Positions 39,204 through 51,600 of a stretch of DNA of 55,303 nucleotides are shown in pieces. Both the position numbers and the translations under genes were made by a program. Position 1 is the first letter of the stretch; every line of letters starts with the position of its first letter. Origin of the DNA: Gracilaria vermiculophylla (lineage: Eukaryota > Rhodophyta > Florideophyceae > Gracilariales > Gracilariaceae). The stretch lies in NCBI GenBank assembly GCA_019155205.2, contig JAHNZQ020000181.1, positions 2,005,500-2,060,802 of the forward strand, given 5' to 3'. The notes beneath the pieces were generated by a model. The model had not been told where the DNA came from. It saw only the letters and a program-made list of their open reading frames with translations, and did not search any database.

Positions 39204-40283
39204 TTACCTTGCACGTGACGTCCGGTAGTTTATCGAACTTATCCCATATTTGTCGAGTAGAACCTCGTCGCCTTCCTTCAGGTGAGGGCGTTCTTTCACC
39301 TCCCGGTCAAATTCTTGTTTATATCTCCTCTGCGAGGCGTTGGGTCTTTCCTTTGCGAAGGAAAGTGCGTCTTCGTAGCGCCTTAGGATGTAAGGCTTTG
39401 CATGAGTCGCTTTTGGTGCCTGTGGCCCGCTCGCCAGGTGCACCATGGCGCGTGACGCAATAACCGCATTAGGAGGGACGCGCGAGAGCATCAGATTAAA
39501 TGGAGTGGTCCTCGTGGTGCAGTGCACCTGCAGATGGTATCCATACGTAAGCGGGCCTACGTATGCATCCCAATCCTTCTGGTGATTCGCGACGTAGTGT
39601 TTCAAACTTGAGGAGATGGTTTTGTCAAACCGCTCTGCATGTCCGTCTGCTTGGGGGTGGTAGGCTGTGATAAACAACTGCTTAATCCCTATCATTACCG
39701 AGATGGCACTGAATGGCTTCGATGAAAAATGAGGTACAATGTCCGTAGGGATGTAAAACAGGATCTCACATGGGTAAACCCCATGGCCCTGAAAGACTTC
39801 GGCAATTACTGCTGCAGTGGTGCTCCTGAGGGGAATGTCGCACGTGATCTTCGAGAACCGGTCGGTGCTCACGAGGGTAAAGCGTTTTCCGTTCTCCGCC
39901 TTGGGGAGAAGGCCCAAGATATCCATGTGCACGAACTCCAAGTGTTTTGCTGGCTAAATCAGGGCGAGTGGTGTCCGGGGTTGTCGGGCATTTCCCCGAG
40001 CTGCGGCGCACGAATGGCAGTCCGCCACCGTTTGAAAGGTCCCACTAGCCATGTACGGCCGATAAAACGCGCTCCTCATGTTGAAATACATGCGCCATCC
40101 GCCGAAGGGCCCAGCAAGGCGAGGATTGTGCAAGAGATAGAGCACCCTCGCCCGTAGATTCGTCGGGTCCACGTTTTGGATAGCACCGTTTAGGGGAGCT
40201 TGGCGTAGTAGTACGCCGTCTCGATAGACTTCGATGGACGATGTGAGACTCCCCATGATAGCGAGGCGCTCCCAGCAGTACAC
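39204..40283 (-). pseudogene. Chromovirus integrase (zinc-binding part and core)
   Basis: The upstream part, 40283-39954, carries a His/Cys zinc-binding region (LYLLHNPRLAGPFGGW ... VADCHSCAAARG). The core at 39941-39204 keeps the D,D,E positions: HMDILG, PTDIVPHF and GHAERFDK. The two parts lie in different frames, so there is at least one break. The integrase would join element cDNA to host DNA. It is inactive as it stands. Confidence 0.85.
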
Positions 40284-40586
40284 ATCCGTACTCTGCTCCT
40301 TTTCGAACTAAGTTTCGATGACGGAGAGAATTTCTTTCTCCTCCTCGATTAGGGCCAGCAACTCCTGGAGTCTACTATGTTTGCCTCTAGGTTCACAGCA
40401 TTCCAAGCATTCTCCATAGGATCCTTCTTTTCTGTCGACGTTCTCGATGACTAGACACGTAATAGTGTCCTCTAATGGTTTTTAATCTTCTTTTTCGGTA
40501 GGAATACGCGACAGGGCGTCCGCAGCCTGGATGTTTATGCCCGGCCGGTTGCCCACGTCAAAAGCGTACTCCAAAAGTTGTAGTCT

Positions 40587-42785
40587 TTACCTCTTTAGGC
40601 GACCGGAAGCATAGGTCACGGACAGTATCCACTTCACCGGAGCATGGTCCATCCGCAAGGTCACACCCGCGTCTTCTAGGTTGGTACATGAAAGCAACAT
40701 CGCCCATAACATGGCGAGACATTCGCGCTCCGAGGTGGAATATTTCCGTTCCGTCGGTGGATGGCTGGGATTCCAGTATCCTATAGGTTGAAGTCCACCT
40801 TCAGATTGTTCGAATAGGAGAGTACATCCGGCCTGATGTTTGTAGGCGTTTGCATCCAACACCGTTCTCCCGTTCCGTCTGAAGAGACCCAATATCGGTG
40901 GCTCCATTAATTTTCTATTCAAGATGTTAAAGGCTTCCAACTCTTCGTCCGTCCAGATAGCCAATTGTGTAGGCTTGTCCTCCTCCAAGAGGCGATTAAA
41001 CGGAGCCGCAATGCGGGAGAAAATCGGAAAAAGTCTCCGAAAAACATTACACAACCCCAGAAAGGAGCGGAGCTCTGTCTGGTTTGTGAGAGGGTGAGCT
41101 TTCTTGATTGCGTCCTGAGTTTTTGTGAAAACCTGTAGGCAGCCCGGGAGCACAGAGAGCCCAAGTTAATCCACAGAATACTTAAAAAAGAATCATCTCT
41201 CCACCTTCAAGGTGAGTTCAGCATCCTTTAGGAGTTGGAGCACGTGCTTTACATGACTGAAGTGCTCCTCCACGCTGCAGGAGTATATGGTGACATCATC
41301 AATATACACCAAAGCGTACTGCCACTTTACGTTTGAGAGGATCATGGCCACCGCTCGTTGGATCGTAGCGGGTGCATTCTTCAATCCAAATGACATCCTT
41401 GGGAGTCTGAAGATCCCACAATGCGAGGTGAACGTTGACTTATCCTTATTGGAGTCGTCCATCTCAATCTGCTAGTAGCCGCTGTTTTCATCCAACGTGG
41501 AGAAAACGTACGCATCACCTATGGAATCAATCCATTCAGCCATTCGGGGTATCGGGTACGAATCGAGTACCGTGACCTCGTGGAGGCGTCTATAGTCAAG
41601 GTAGAACCTCAAAGAGGCATTTTTCTTCTTCAAAAACACCACCGGAGAGGCCCATTGAGAAGTGAAGGGCTGGATAATGCCCTAGTCCAGCACCCTGTGC
41701 ATCTCATCGCGTTCGAAATCGCGCGCATGGAGTCCAGGCCTCCTCGGGAGATGATGTATCGGTTTTGCATCAAGCGTGAGCCTGATACGGTGCTTGGCCA
41801 CGCTAACCTGACCCAGGCGACCAGACACATGTCCTCAAATGTGGATAGCATCTCCATTATCATATGTCGATAGTCTTCGAAAACGTCGCCAAATTTGGAG
41901 CTTCTCCTGCCAGTTGGCAGGATTCTTTTACGCTGAAGTCGTTGATGTCGCTTAAGCCTCCACTGTGGCAATTGAATTGCGTTGCACAAGGTCTTCCGCG
42001 CGAGGAACATGAGCCAGGCCTGCAGGGGCGAGTAGTTCCAATCCGACAACAGATCCTTTCTGGAGCCGTAATGGCGACTCCTTCAGGTTGGCAAGCACAA
42101 CTCTGAAGGGCATGTTCGGCACTATTTTCATTAAGCCGTTGGCTATAATGGAGTGCTGCTTCGTCGACAGATGTGAGCTTCCCTGTAGGAATGAAAGGCC
42201 AGATGCAGATGTCTGCAACCAAACTTCGGCCTGACACCTCGTGGTTATTTCGATACTCTTTATCACCCGGAGATTAATGGACTGCGTCACATTTGGAATA
42301 TTCCTAACGTGACGCGGGTCGGCGTCCGGTAGCAGAGATGCAGACGCGACACCTACAGGGGCAGCGTCGTGAAACGTCACCTTCCGCCGCAATGGGTAGA
42401 TTGCACGTACATACCGATACACAAAGGAAGTGCTCAATATGCATGGTGAGGCCAAGTTGGCTGCCACCAGGAACCACAGCTTCACCCGTGAGGAGAAATG
42501 CCGGAGATAAAGGGGTATTGAACCGAGAATTTTCAATGCTCGACGCGACGCATCGCGTACTGTAGAGAGCTTGCCAGTCCTCAAGGAGCCGAGAGCAGAC
42601 CGCGGGAGCACGGCGACGTGCACCATATTGGGGTCCGCTTTGGTGTCGAGGATAGCGCGCACCGAAATGGAGGCGGGTGGGGAGCATCCAATCCAGGCGA
42701 ACACCTTGCAAGTCTCACGGCGAAGCATGCAAACAGATTCCCTAAAGGCGTCGAATGGGTCCAAAGGGATCGGGGGATCCGCCAA
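40587..42785 (-). pseudogene. Chromovirus protease, reverse transcriptase and RNase H
   Basis: From high to low coordinate: a retropepsin-like AILDTKADPNM at about 42640, where the usual Gly after Asp-Thr is Lys; reverse transcriptase pieces, including FRLPRMSFGLKNAPATIQRA and the catalytic VYIDDV at about 41293-41307; the RT connection (TELRSFLGLCNVFRR); and RNase H (RTVLDANAYKHQAGCTLLF, STSERECLAMLWAM, RMDHAPVKWI). Several frame changes and stops separate the pieces (41860-42785, 41630-42049, 41193-41462, 40587-41153). Confidence 0.88.
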
Positions 42786-43395
42786 TTTGGCGACGACTGT
42801 GCAGATGGCTTTTCCTCAACTCCTAAAGACGACCTCCGTGGGGCCCAGGCTCAACGGTAAGGAGCCACGCGGAGTCTTCACGCATGAATCTGAGGGGTTT
42901 TCGGGGTGGGGAGATCTGAGTTCCAGTAGGGGACAGCTGCTGCGATTGCGCATTGGTATGCGCCGTTTTCCCTTGAGATGCAACCGGTTTGAGTACTGGC
43001 CCGTGCACTGATGGGGCACGTGCGAGTGGAGCAGGCTGCACGATAACGTGAACGCGGTATCCGTAATTTCTTTTCAGGGGAGTGGATATCATCATGAGCG
43101 GTTTGAAAATTTTAGCTCTCCGTTGGTGTGTCCTTCAGGTTTTGGAAGCTCTTCTGCCCTTCCTGTAGGATTGCGGCCCTCATTTCCGGGGTGAGAATAG
43201 TACAGTGTACTGGCTCTAGGGACAAGCTAATCCTGCAAGGCAGTGGGTAGCCTTGAGGGTTCGCGATTCGGGCAGTCCTGTAAGCTCCTGCCGAGGCGTA
43301 CAGGGTAAAAACGAGGGCGTTCTCGTCCTATACAGCGCTCTTTTAGATGAGGCCTATGTTTGAGCAAGGTCCTCTTACTCTCCCACAATCATGAG

Positions 43396-44540
43396 CTAGT
43401 CGACCTCCCCTGCGATGCTGGAGTCCAACGTCAGGGCGGATTCGCGACGGTTCTTCGAGGCCTTCGGGCGGTCCAAAAGTGGAGCGTGGCTGCGACAAGC
43501 GACGCGATGGATATCCTTATAGGATTCTCCGAAACGCGTAAGCTCCGTATCGGTGGTCTTCGGGTGCGTTGTCAAGTGATTACGCACCCCGGCACGAATC
43601 AAGGGAATGCGTCCCTTGACAAACAACGACTTCAGCTGCCGTTCGGAGTACACGTTCCCATACCGTAAAGCCTTCGTCCACAGCTTCTGTGCGAACTCCG
43701 TTTCGGTCATTCCCGTTACCTACCTGTTGAAGGTGACTTCAGCGTCAGCATCGGCTATCAACTCGTCCGTTGCATACCTTTTGAGGAGGAAATTCACCAC
43801 CTCTCGGTACATCGTCAAGATCTCTGTTCCAGTTTTATCCACAATAGTGTTCTCCCCCGTGGGGCGCGGCTGCACCAGCCAGTGCGGTCAACCTGTGAGG
43901 TAGAACTAAAAGCACCACACGGCGGCACCTTCATGGACACCATTGGTATTACACGCTGAACGGAAGCGTGTGAGAAAATTCAACGCCGAGATGGGGTCTC
44001 CACCGGAGAAGGAGTGCTTCTTCATCTGGATATCTATGCGGCGCTGGGTCTTCGTGAGTCATTTAGTGACCAACGAATCGTAAGTAGTAGAGCGATCATG
44101 AAACAGGTAGGTGTCATAATCCGCCACCGTGAAGAAGAGATTGTTAAGCGTGACGACCTTCCTGACCCTTCTGCCTTTCTCCCTTGGAGGCATGCTGTCC
44201 TCCTAGCTGAAGGTGTTTACGGATTCAGAGTCTGAGCTTCTCTCCGACCCGGTGTCTCGCTTTCTGCTTTTCTCCCTCCGTTTCTTTCGGCTTCTTTCCT
44301 TTAGGTGGTCTGGGTGACTGACGATACCCCCGTTATCGCGATCTTCCCGAGGAGTATCCTGTCCTTCTCTCCTTCGGTGAATTTCTTCGTGACCGGTATC
44401 CTGTCCTCCTCCGGGAGGCGTCAGGTCCAGAAGGTGAATATCAAGATTTCTGAGGTGGTCCCGTTCCTCCACGTCAGTATCATTTCCTCCTCTGGCGTAG
44501 GGGGCCGCAGTATCCTGTCCTTCTCTGCCCGTGGTCACCT
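43396..44540 (-). pseudogene. Chromovirus Gag
   Basis: The minus-strand N-terminus at 44538-44203 is very charged and contains three GQDT repeats (GREGQDT, GGGQDT, REGQDT) and an Arg/Lys/Ser tail. The capsid-like part follows in broken frames: GGDPISALNFLTRFRSACN near 43980, then MTETEFAQKLWTKALRYGN at 43710 and NHLTTHPKTTDTELTRFG. This matches the Ty3 capsid layout (PNMA/Ty3-type retrotransposon Gag). No zinc knuckle was found in the remaining sequence. Confidence 0.7.
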
Positions 44541-44555
44541 TAGGTGTTAATAGAG

Positions 44556-44979
44556 TGCGGTACTGTCAGCCCTCCTCTCGAGATAGTAAAGCACAACGTC
44601 CGTTAGGAGTTTTTGTTGACTCCAAAGGTACACGTTCTTAAAGTTGGTCTCCGGTATCCACTGTCGCGAGCCGGGAAAATTCTTAAAGAGGATCCGCAAA
44701 CACCGCGCTGCTATGATGCAACCTGGGGATCGGCGGCTTAGAAACCTTAGTTGATCAACTAGAGACTCCAACCGGAAAATTAGATGAAGACTCAAGGGTG
44801 CTTCTCTTTACTTCCCCAGAGGTGGAGCTCAACCGGCAGATAAAGTATCATGCCGGGAGCCCGCCTCGGCAGATCTCACTACTGTGCTAATTTCCTGCAT
44901 TAATTAACTAAAATAAATAATAATTCTACCGTCCCTTAAGGATAATGTAGCCACGCGGGCGGAATTATGCACCACGTGG
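44556..44979 (-). repeat. LTR copy 2 (5' LTR of the chromovirus, truncated)
   Basis: It begins TGCGGTACTGTCAGCCC and matches copy 3 closely. It lacks a segment near 44703 that copy 3 has (about 45121-45165) and ends at ACCACGTGG, where copy 3 begins directly. Confidence 0.85.
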
Positions 44980-45621
44980 TGTAGTACTGTCAGCCCTCCT
45001 CTCGAGGTAAAGCACAACGTCCGTTAGGAGTTTTTGTTGACTCCAAAGGCGCGTGTTCCTAAAGTTGGTCTCCGGTATCCGTTGTCGCGAGCCGGGGGAA
45101 TCCTTAAAGGGGATCCGCAAACACCAAGCGGAGGGAGAGGCTCACTGGGCGGACAATGCTCCTACAGGCGCTGCTATGATGCGACCTGGGGATCGGCGGC
45201 TTAGAAACCTGCGTTGATCGACAAGAGACTCCAACCGGAAAAGTAGAAGAAGACTCAAGGGTGCTTGTCTTTACTTCCCCAGAGGTGGAGCTCAACCAGC
45301 AGGTTAATTACCAAGCCGGGAGCCCACCTCGGCAGGTCTCACTACTGTACTAATTACCTGCCTAAAGTAACTATAATAAATATAAATTCTACCGTGCCTC
45401 AAGGATACTGTAGCGCACGGGGGTGAGATTATGCACCACGTGGCCCAGTTAATAAAATACGAGCCCTCCTTAGGAATATTATACCTTAAGGCCAAACCAC
45501 CTTATTTCCGTAGGAGCCGCTGTATTAAACGTAGCCAAGCTCATAAAATACGAGGCCTTCTTAGTAATATTATTCCATAAGGCCACATCACCGTTTTCTC
45601 CTTAGGAGCCATTGTACTACA
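44980..45621. repeat. LTR copy 3 (complete, with internal duplication)
   Basis: It runs from TGTAGTAC to GTACTACA, the inverted terminal pairs of this LTR family. Its last 180 bases contain two similar blocks (ATAAAATACGAGCCCTCCTT and ATAAAATACGAGGCCTTCTT), a tandem duplication of about 90 bases. Confidence 0.85.
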
Positions 45622-46140
45622 TTGAGAGAAACTCTCCTGTATGGAAGAATGACTTTGACACGCCGCTGCAGGGAGCAGATGCGCAGTTTGGGAACAAGCC
45701 TCCGCACGGAAAACATATGAGATCACCTCCAGGAAGGGGTCCGAATCCAGCAAAGCATTCATAGCACGGTGGGTACTCTCTGTTGGGATTTCTTCCACAA
45801 GGACGTGGCGGTGTGCTCCAAAAAGAGCGGCAGCACCTGCATAAATTCTTTTGACTAGCTCCTGTGAGAGCCAATCCACAAGGCACGGGGCCAGGGACGC
45901 CAGGAGGGAGTTAGCCTCCGGGTTTTTTCGTCCCTGCAGCTCCTGAGGTGGCGGCTGCAATGCCGTGTGCGGTTTTTACTCTCCACGTTGGCGTTTTCCA
46001 TTGGTGTTGCGGGGGATTCCGCTTGCCTCCAATCATGCATTCTCCTTAGGCGATTCCTGAAACGCTCCACAAAGCAGCCAGGATTCGTAAGGAGACTTTT
46101 AGGGTCCTCCAGTATGACGGTCATCGCCTGCGGAGCGCTG
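45622..46140 (-). pseudogene. Broken minus-strand frame inside the small LTR-bounded unit
   Basis: Two minus-strand frames abut: 46124-45960 (MTVILEDPKSLLTNPGCFVE, NRLRRMHDWRQ), then 45960 down to the LTR (LVDWLSQELVKRIYAGAAAL). One frameshift near 45960 would join them into about 165 residues. It could be a Gag fragment or captured sequence. No family recognised. Confidence 0.4.
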
Positions 46141-46374
46141 CGCCTGCTGCGCCCACCAATGGAGTCGGTCGCTTAAGGGTCCTGTAGGGTGGTTTCCATT
46201 GGGGTTCTGAGGGGTTCATACAGGAGGAGATTGAGGGTGACTTCTTACCACTTCCAAATCCTCTTAAGAAAGGGCTTTTGTGTCGGGTTCCGATTGTTGC
46301 AAACTATAAATGCTGTTCTCTCATGACTCTTGCGCTTTCTACAAGAAACGGAACTTTAAATTTGGGAGATCAAG

Positions 46375-46926
46375 TGTGGTACAGTCAGTTCTCTTTTTAA
46401 GATAGTAGCGCACAACGTCAGTCAAAGGTTTTTGTTGATTCTTAAGGCACGCGTTTGTAAATATGGTCTCCAGTAATCGTTGTCAAGATCCTGGGAATTT
46501 CTGAAAAGGAATCCGTTAACTCTAAGCAAAAACGAAGGTTCACTGAGCGGGAAATGCTCCTACAGGCGTTACTGCAAGACGACCTGGAGATCGGCGGCCT
46601 AGATACTGAAGGATGTTCCACGAGAGGCTCCAACCGGAAAAATATACGTATACTTAAGGTGCTTGCTTTACTTCCCCAGAGGTGGAGCTGCACTGGCAGG
46701 TTAGGTACCACGCCAGGAGCCCGCTTAGGCAGGTCTCACTACTGTAGTAATTATCTGTACAAAGTAACTTTAATATATCTAATTTATACCGTTCCGCAAT
46801 GGTACTGTAGCGGACGTGGGCCGAGTAATGCATCCCGCGGCTCAGTAAATGAAACGAAAGCCCTCCTTAGGAATGTGCTGTCGTATAGCTAGACCACCAT
46901 TTCAGCTTAGGATCCACTGTACTACA
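46375..46926. repeat. LTR copy 4
   Basis: It runs from TGTGGTAC to GTACTACA and aligns with copy 3 along its length, but with more substitutions. Together with copy 3 it bounds a unit with 753 bases between the LTRs. No target duplication was visible. Confidence 0.8.
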
Positions 46927-47405
46927 CTTCTTCAACATCTCCATCATCGTTTTATAATTATTTCGGTGTTATGCGAACAAAATCCTCTGCCTTATCTTTC
47001 TGTCACACATTGGTGACAATAATAAAAATATACGCACGTTTTAATTCAGCTAATAGCTCGACGCCTTTCTCCATCTTTCGCAGAAACGGAAAAAAGTCTG
47101 TCGAATCGTTCTGCCCGGATTTTGACCAGTTTGCCTTCACGAGCGTAACTGTCTTCCGTATATTGTCGTATTTATTCATCGATATAGTTGCACTTTTTTC
47201 ACAAAGAGGTCTCGCATTAGAATTTATTCCGCCGATACGCCCAAAACCTCCTCTCTCGTGTAAACGTTTTAGTTATTAAATCACTTTGCTATGACCGACC
47301 AAACCGAATGTCCCGAAACTGTTGAATCCAGTTCGATCCTGCTGAAAACTCTACTATACGTGCTCTGCAGCGCATTCTTAGTAATTTCGTCGTCTCTGAG
47401 CAACA
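46927..47405. other. No gene seen
   Basis: Moderately AT-rich. A 102-residue plus-strand frame at 46971-47279 starts with ATG but shows no motif. It is probably decayed mobile DNA. Confidence 0.4.
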
Positions 47406-47700
47406 CCATTAGCCATTAGCCTTGCGAACTCGTACACTGTAAACGAAAAATCTCCAGGCTAGTTAAATTCAGCTGTAAGAAGAAAAACAGACTTCTCGGA
47501 CTTCTGGTAATCGAGAATAGCTTTCAAGACAGGAATTCGTTCAGAACGATACATGATATCAATAAATTCTGATACAGTTCGAACATTAGAGGGAAGTAAG
47601 CGACTATTCTTCGCGTATTTTTCCCATTCCTCGTATCCCGGAAGGAACTAGTTCAGTGAAACACTATCCCGGATGCTCGTATCTTCAAATGAATTTGTTT
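47406..47700 (-). pseudogene. Decayed open frame, unknown
   Basis: The minus-strand frame has protein-like sequence (SFEDTSIRDSVSLN, GYEEWEKYAKNSRLLPSNVR, SEFIDIMYRSERIPVLKAIL, YEFARLMANGVAQRRRN) broken by several stops. No family recognised. It may be a relic of another element or a dead host gene. Confidence 0.35.
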
Positions 47701-48616
47701 GCGAGTGTAGAATAACATTCGACACTAGCTGTGCATGCTATCGTTTGTTCGTCTTCAGCTTGAACGGTTTTGAAACATCGCGTAACTGCTTTACCTTATG
47801 CGTGAGCAGAAACGAGTTGAAGCACTTCATGCGCTCCGTCTTACGAAACACTGGATTGCTCTAAGGACTTTTGGTTGCAGCAGACGGCAACAACGTTCGC
47901 GAGGAGTTGTTTTTGGTCGTAACGGTTCCTAGCTTGGCGAGCTTTGGGGCGATGTCGTCAGCCTCACTTTGTTGGGAAAGTCCATGTTTGTGGGGGCTTT
48001 TGTTTGACTCTGTACCTTTCAGAAAGGTGGGTGTTAAGAAACCCAGAGGAGGGCGTTCGAGTTCTCTCGCGGGGCAGAAGGCTTAGCCAATCGGAAGGCG
48101 TATACTTCAACAAGGGATGTGGGGTTACGGCAACTGGGTCGATGGCCCTCTTTACTGAGCCTCTACTGCTCTGCTGTGGGCTCTTAAATACACCCATACC
48201 TAACCTTTCGCGCTCGTTCGCACGTCGTCAACACAGTCCTAAAAACGTAATTTCGCGACTGTTTTTTTGTCACTGTGTCAGCGCCCCTTTAAAGGCATTC
48301 CCAAGTGCTCTGTTGCATATACGCCCTCTTTTCGTCAGTTCGCGGTGTCTGTTCTTGTTGTTTAGACACCGCCTAAACGAGGCGGCCCGCCAGCTCTCTC
48401 CGCTGCCACTGGTACGGATCTTCTGCTCCTTTCTGGCGTATGTACTCCGCCGGGTGGGAATCGTGTTACCTCGCGGACCGAGATAGCGACCGTCTCACAT
48501 GTTATTCCCAACGTCTACTGGTCGGCACAATAGCCAGCATCTCAAATCTTCGAAGTTCACCCCAACATAACTGCCCCCAATCACTTTCCGAAAAGCTTGT
48601 CACCGACTGCATCTGA
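47701..48616. other. Region before eIF5B, possible LTR remnant
   Basis: There is no supported gene. Around 47885-47930 the sequence weakly resembles the start of the LTR family (CAACGTTCGCGAGGAGTTG compared with CAACGTCCGTTAGGAGTTT), so a fifth, very decayed LTR is possible. The eIF5B promoter and a possible first exon should lie at the right end. Confidence 0.35.
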
Positions 48617-51600
48617 GCCATAGATGACGATTTATTCCAGTTCGAGGCTTCACCTGACATCGCACCAGAGCTAGTGCTCGGAAAGAGAAAGAAAAAGAAG
48701 AAGAAAAAGAGGGACGAGTCCTCATCAAAACAGCCTGAGCCTGCGGATATTTTCACGAATGGTCAAGACGCGGAACATTCTGAAGCGCGAGAGCGAGCAT
48801 CCCAAGCCGACACTACATTTTCGGCCTTTGAGTCACTGGAAGACGAAGGCATGCCTCTCGTGCTTGGGAAAAAGAAAAAAAAAGCAAAAGGACAAAGTTA
48901 CTTCCCCAATGGAAGTGTATGAAGCTACATCCCCCGCAGAAAACGATGAGGATACTGTGGAAGAGGGACAAGAGACGAATGATGCCGTACCTTACTTCTG
49001 CTTTTGCTTCCCTGGATATAGTTGCCGAAGAAGACAAAGAAGCGGCCGGAGATGACGTTTTTGATATCGCCGATGTTGCTCCGAAGAAGAAGAAAAGCAA
49101 GAACAGGAATAAAAAGAACTTGGAACTTTCTGATCTACCACAGGAGAATGTTACTGTGGCAGACGTAACCCCGGTTGAAGTGAAGCGTCCAATGACAGCT
49201 GCCGAAAAGAAGAAGGCGAAGAAGGAACTTGAACGTCTTGCAATGGAGAAGAAAGCAAAGAAAGAAAAAGAAGGACTTGACGCAATGTTTGCCGAGCTAG
49301 ACGGGCCCAAAGCGGAAGCAACTACTGATCAGCCCGTTAACATGGTTCCGGAGCCAGAGCAGGTTACTCCTGCCCCATCAGGCAAAAAGAAAAAGAAAAA
49401 GGGCAAAGCGAACACAGCTGAAAACACGGATGATGTCGACGCACTTCTGGCTGAATTGGCAGGACCTGAAACAACTCCAAAAGCAGACCCGGAACCAAAA
49501 CCTGCCGCGGACGTAGACGATCTGTTAGCGGAACTTGGCGGTGTCGGAGGTGCAGGAGATGCACCTGCAGCCAAGAAGAAGTCCAAAAAAAAGAAGAAGA
49601 AGACTGCAGCCAAGGCAGATGATGAGGCAGACGGCGGTGCAGAAGAAGGCGCGTCAGGCTCCGCCAAACCTAAGAAGCCCAAGAAAAAGGAGTCTGTGAT
49701 GGTGCGCAAGATGCGAGAGCAAAGAGAAAAAATGTTGGCGGAACAAGAGCGATTAAGAAAGCAAGAAGAAGAAGAAGCTAAACGAATTGCCGAGGAACAG
49801 CGCAAGAGAGAAGAGGAAGAGAACAGAAAAGCTGAAGAAAAAGCTAGGCGAAAAGCTGCAGAGAAAGCCAAAAAAGAGCGTAAACGCCAGGAAGGAACGC
49901 TGCTTTCTAACGCTGAGAAAGAACGAAGGAGGAAGGCTGAAGCCTTTAGGCAGCAGATGATAGCCATGGGACGTGTCCCAGCCGTGTCTCGCGGTGAAAG
50001 CACTGAAGGCGCCGAGAAAACCATGCATTCTACAAAGAAGAAACCGGCGAAGTCGGATGATGCCAGCGAACCATCTGAGACTCAGGTGGTGGAAGAAGGA
50101 AAGCCTACCACGACTGAGACAACCGAGGATTCTCAAGATGAAAAGATTAAGGAGACTCCACAACCTAAACCTGAGCCTGAAATCATACCTGATGCATGGG
50201 ACGAACTCCCCGACATGGATGAAAACGGGGAGCAAACAAATGGCGCAGACAAGACGGAGCTCGGCCGACCGAAAGATCCGGATTCGAAAGCTGGATACCG
50301 GGAAGACGATGATGAATCTGATGAAGAAGAAACAGATGAAGAATCAACCGATGATTCTGAGTATGAAGGAATGTCCAAGGCCGAGATTGCCGCGGAGAAA
50401 AGACTTGAAAGTATCCGCAGAAAGCGAGCAAAGGAGAAGGAAGTCGCGATGGCTGCTCGCACGCGAGAGCATCTTCGTTCTCCTGTCATTTGTATTCTTG
50501 GTCACGTCGAAACGGGAAAGACCAAGATTCTGGATCGAATTCGCCGCACAAACGTGCAAGACGCCGAAGCAGGCGGCATTACGCAACAGATTGGTGCCAC
50601 GTACTTTCCTATTGAGGCTGTTAAGAAAGAGGCTACTAAGTTAGAAGAAGGAAGGAAGCTTTTGTACAACGTACCATCTTTGCTGATCATCGATACGCCT
50701 GGGCATGAGTCCTTCACAAACCTTCGTTCTCGTGGCTCTTCTTTGTGTGATATTGCTATTCTTGTGGTGGATATCATGCACGGATTGGAGCCGCAAGCGC
50801 GAGAAAGTATTGATCTTTTGAAGATGAGAAAGACTCCCTTCATTGTAGCATTGAACAAGATAGATCGTATGTATGACTGGGCCGCCCAACCACACAACTG
50901 TCCGTCAAGAACCTCAATTGAAAAGCAACCGCGCCATGTACAGGAGGAATTCGTGCGGAGGGTTAAGGAAACCCAACTTCAGTTTGCGGAAATTGGATTC
51001 AATACTGAGTTGTATTGGGAGAACAAGGATATGCGAAAGACTGTCTCGTTGGTACCAACCTCAGCGATTACCGGTGAAGGAATGCCGGATCTACTCATGC
51101 TTCTTCTTGCACTGCCGCAAAAACTGCTGACCGAGCGTCTAATGTTTACGTCCGTGCTCGAAGCAACTGTTCTGGAAGTGAAAGTGATTGAAGGACTGGG
51201 TACAACAATCGATATCATTCTTACTGGCGGTACCATTCACGAAGGAGACACGATTATGGTGGTTGGACTTGACGGACCCATCGTGACTACGATTCGTGCG
51301 CTCCTGGCACCCCATCCAATGAAAGAAATGAGAGTGAAAGGGCAGTACCTCCACCTCAAGCAAATCGAGGCAGCTCAGGGTATCAAGATATCTGCTGATG
51401 GCCTCGAAAAGGCAGTGGCCGGCACACAACTAATGGTTGTTGAAGACGCATCCAATGAACAAGAGATGGAATATGTTCGTGAGGAAGTGATGAAGGACTT
51501 CCAAATGATTCTGACAAACGTGGACAGGTCAGGACTTGGAGTTTACGTGCAAGCATCCACTCTCGGTTCGCTGGAGGCATTGCTGGAGTTTCTTCGATCG

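Larger units (their letters stand above)
35405..44979 (-). mobile_element. Ty3/gypsy chromovirus, decayed, minus strand
   Basis: Domain order on the minus strand, from high to low coordinate, is Gag, protease, reverse transcriptase, RNase H, integrase, chromodomain: the Ty3/gypsy order. LTRs of one family flank it: 44556-44979 (5', truncated) and 35405-35869 (3'). Next to the 3' LTR is a purine tract, AGGAAAGGAAG on the minus strand at 35872-35882, as expected for plus-strand priming. No convincing primer-binding site was found by the 5' LTR. Many stops and frameshifts show it is inactive. Between the chromodomain and the 3' LTR lie about 2.9 kb that include an opposite-strand frame. Confidence 0.85.

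Noticed and set aside
47320..47345. B-box-like AGTTCGATCC
   Set aside because: The flanking bases do not pair as a T-stem and no A-box was found upstream.
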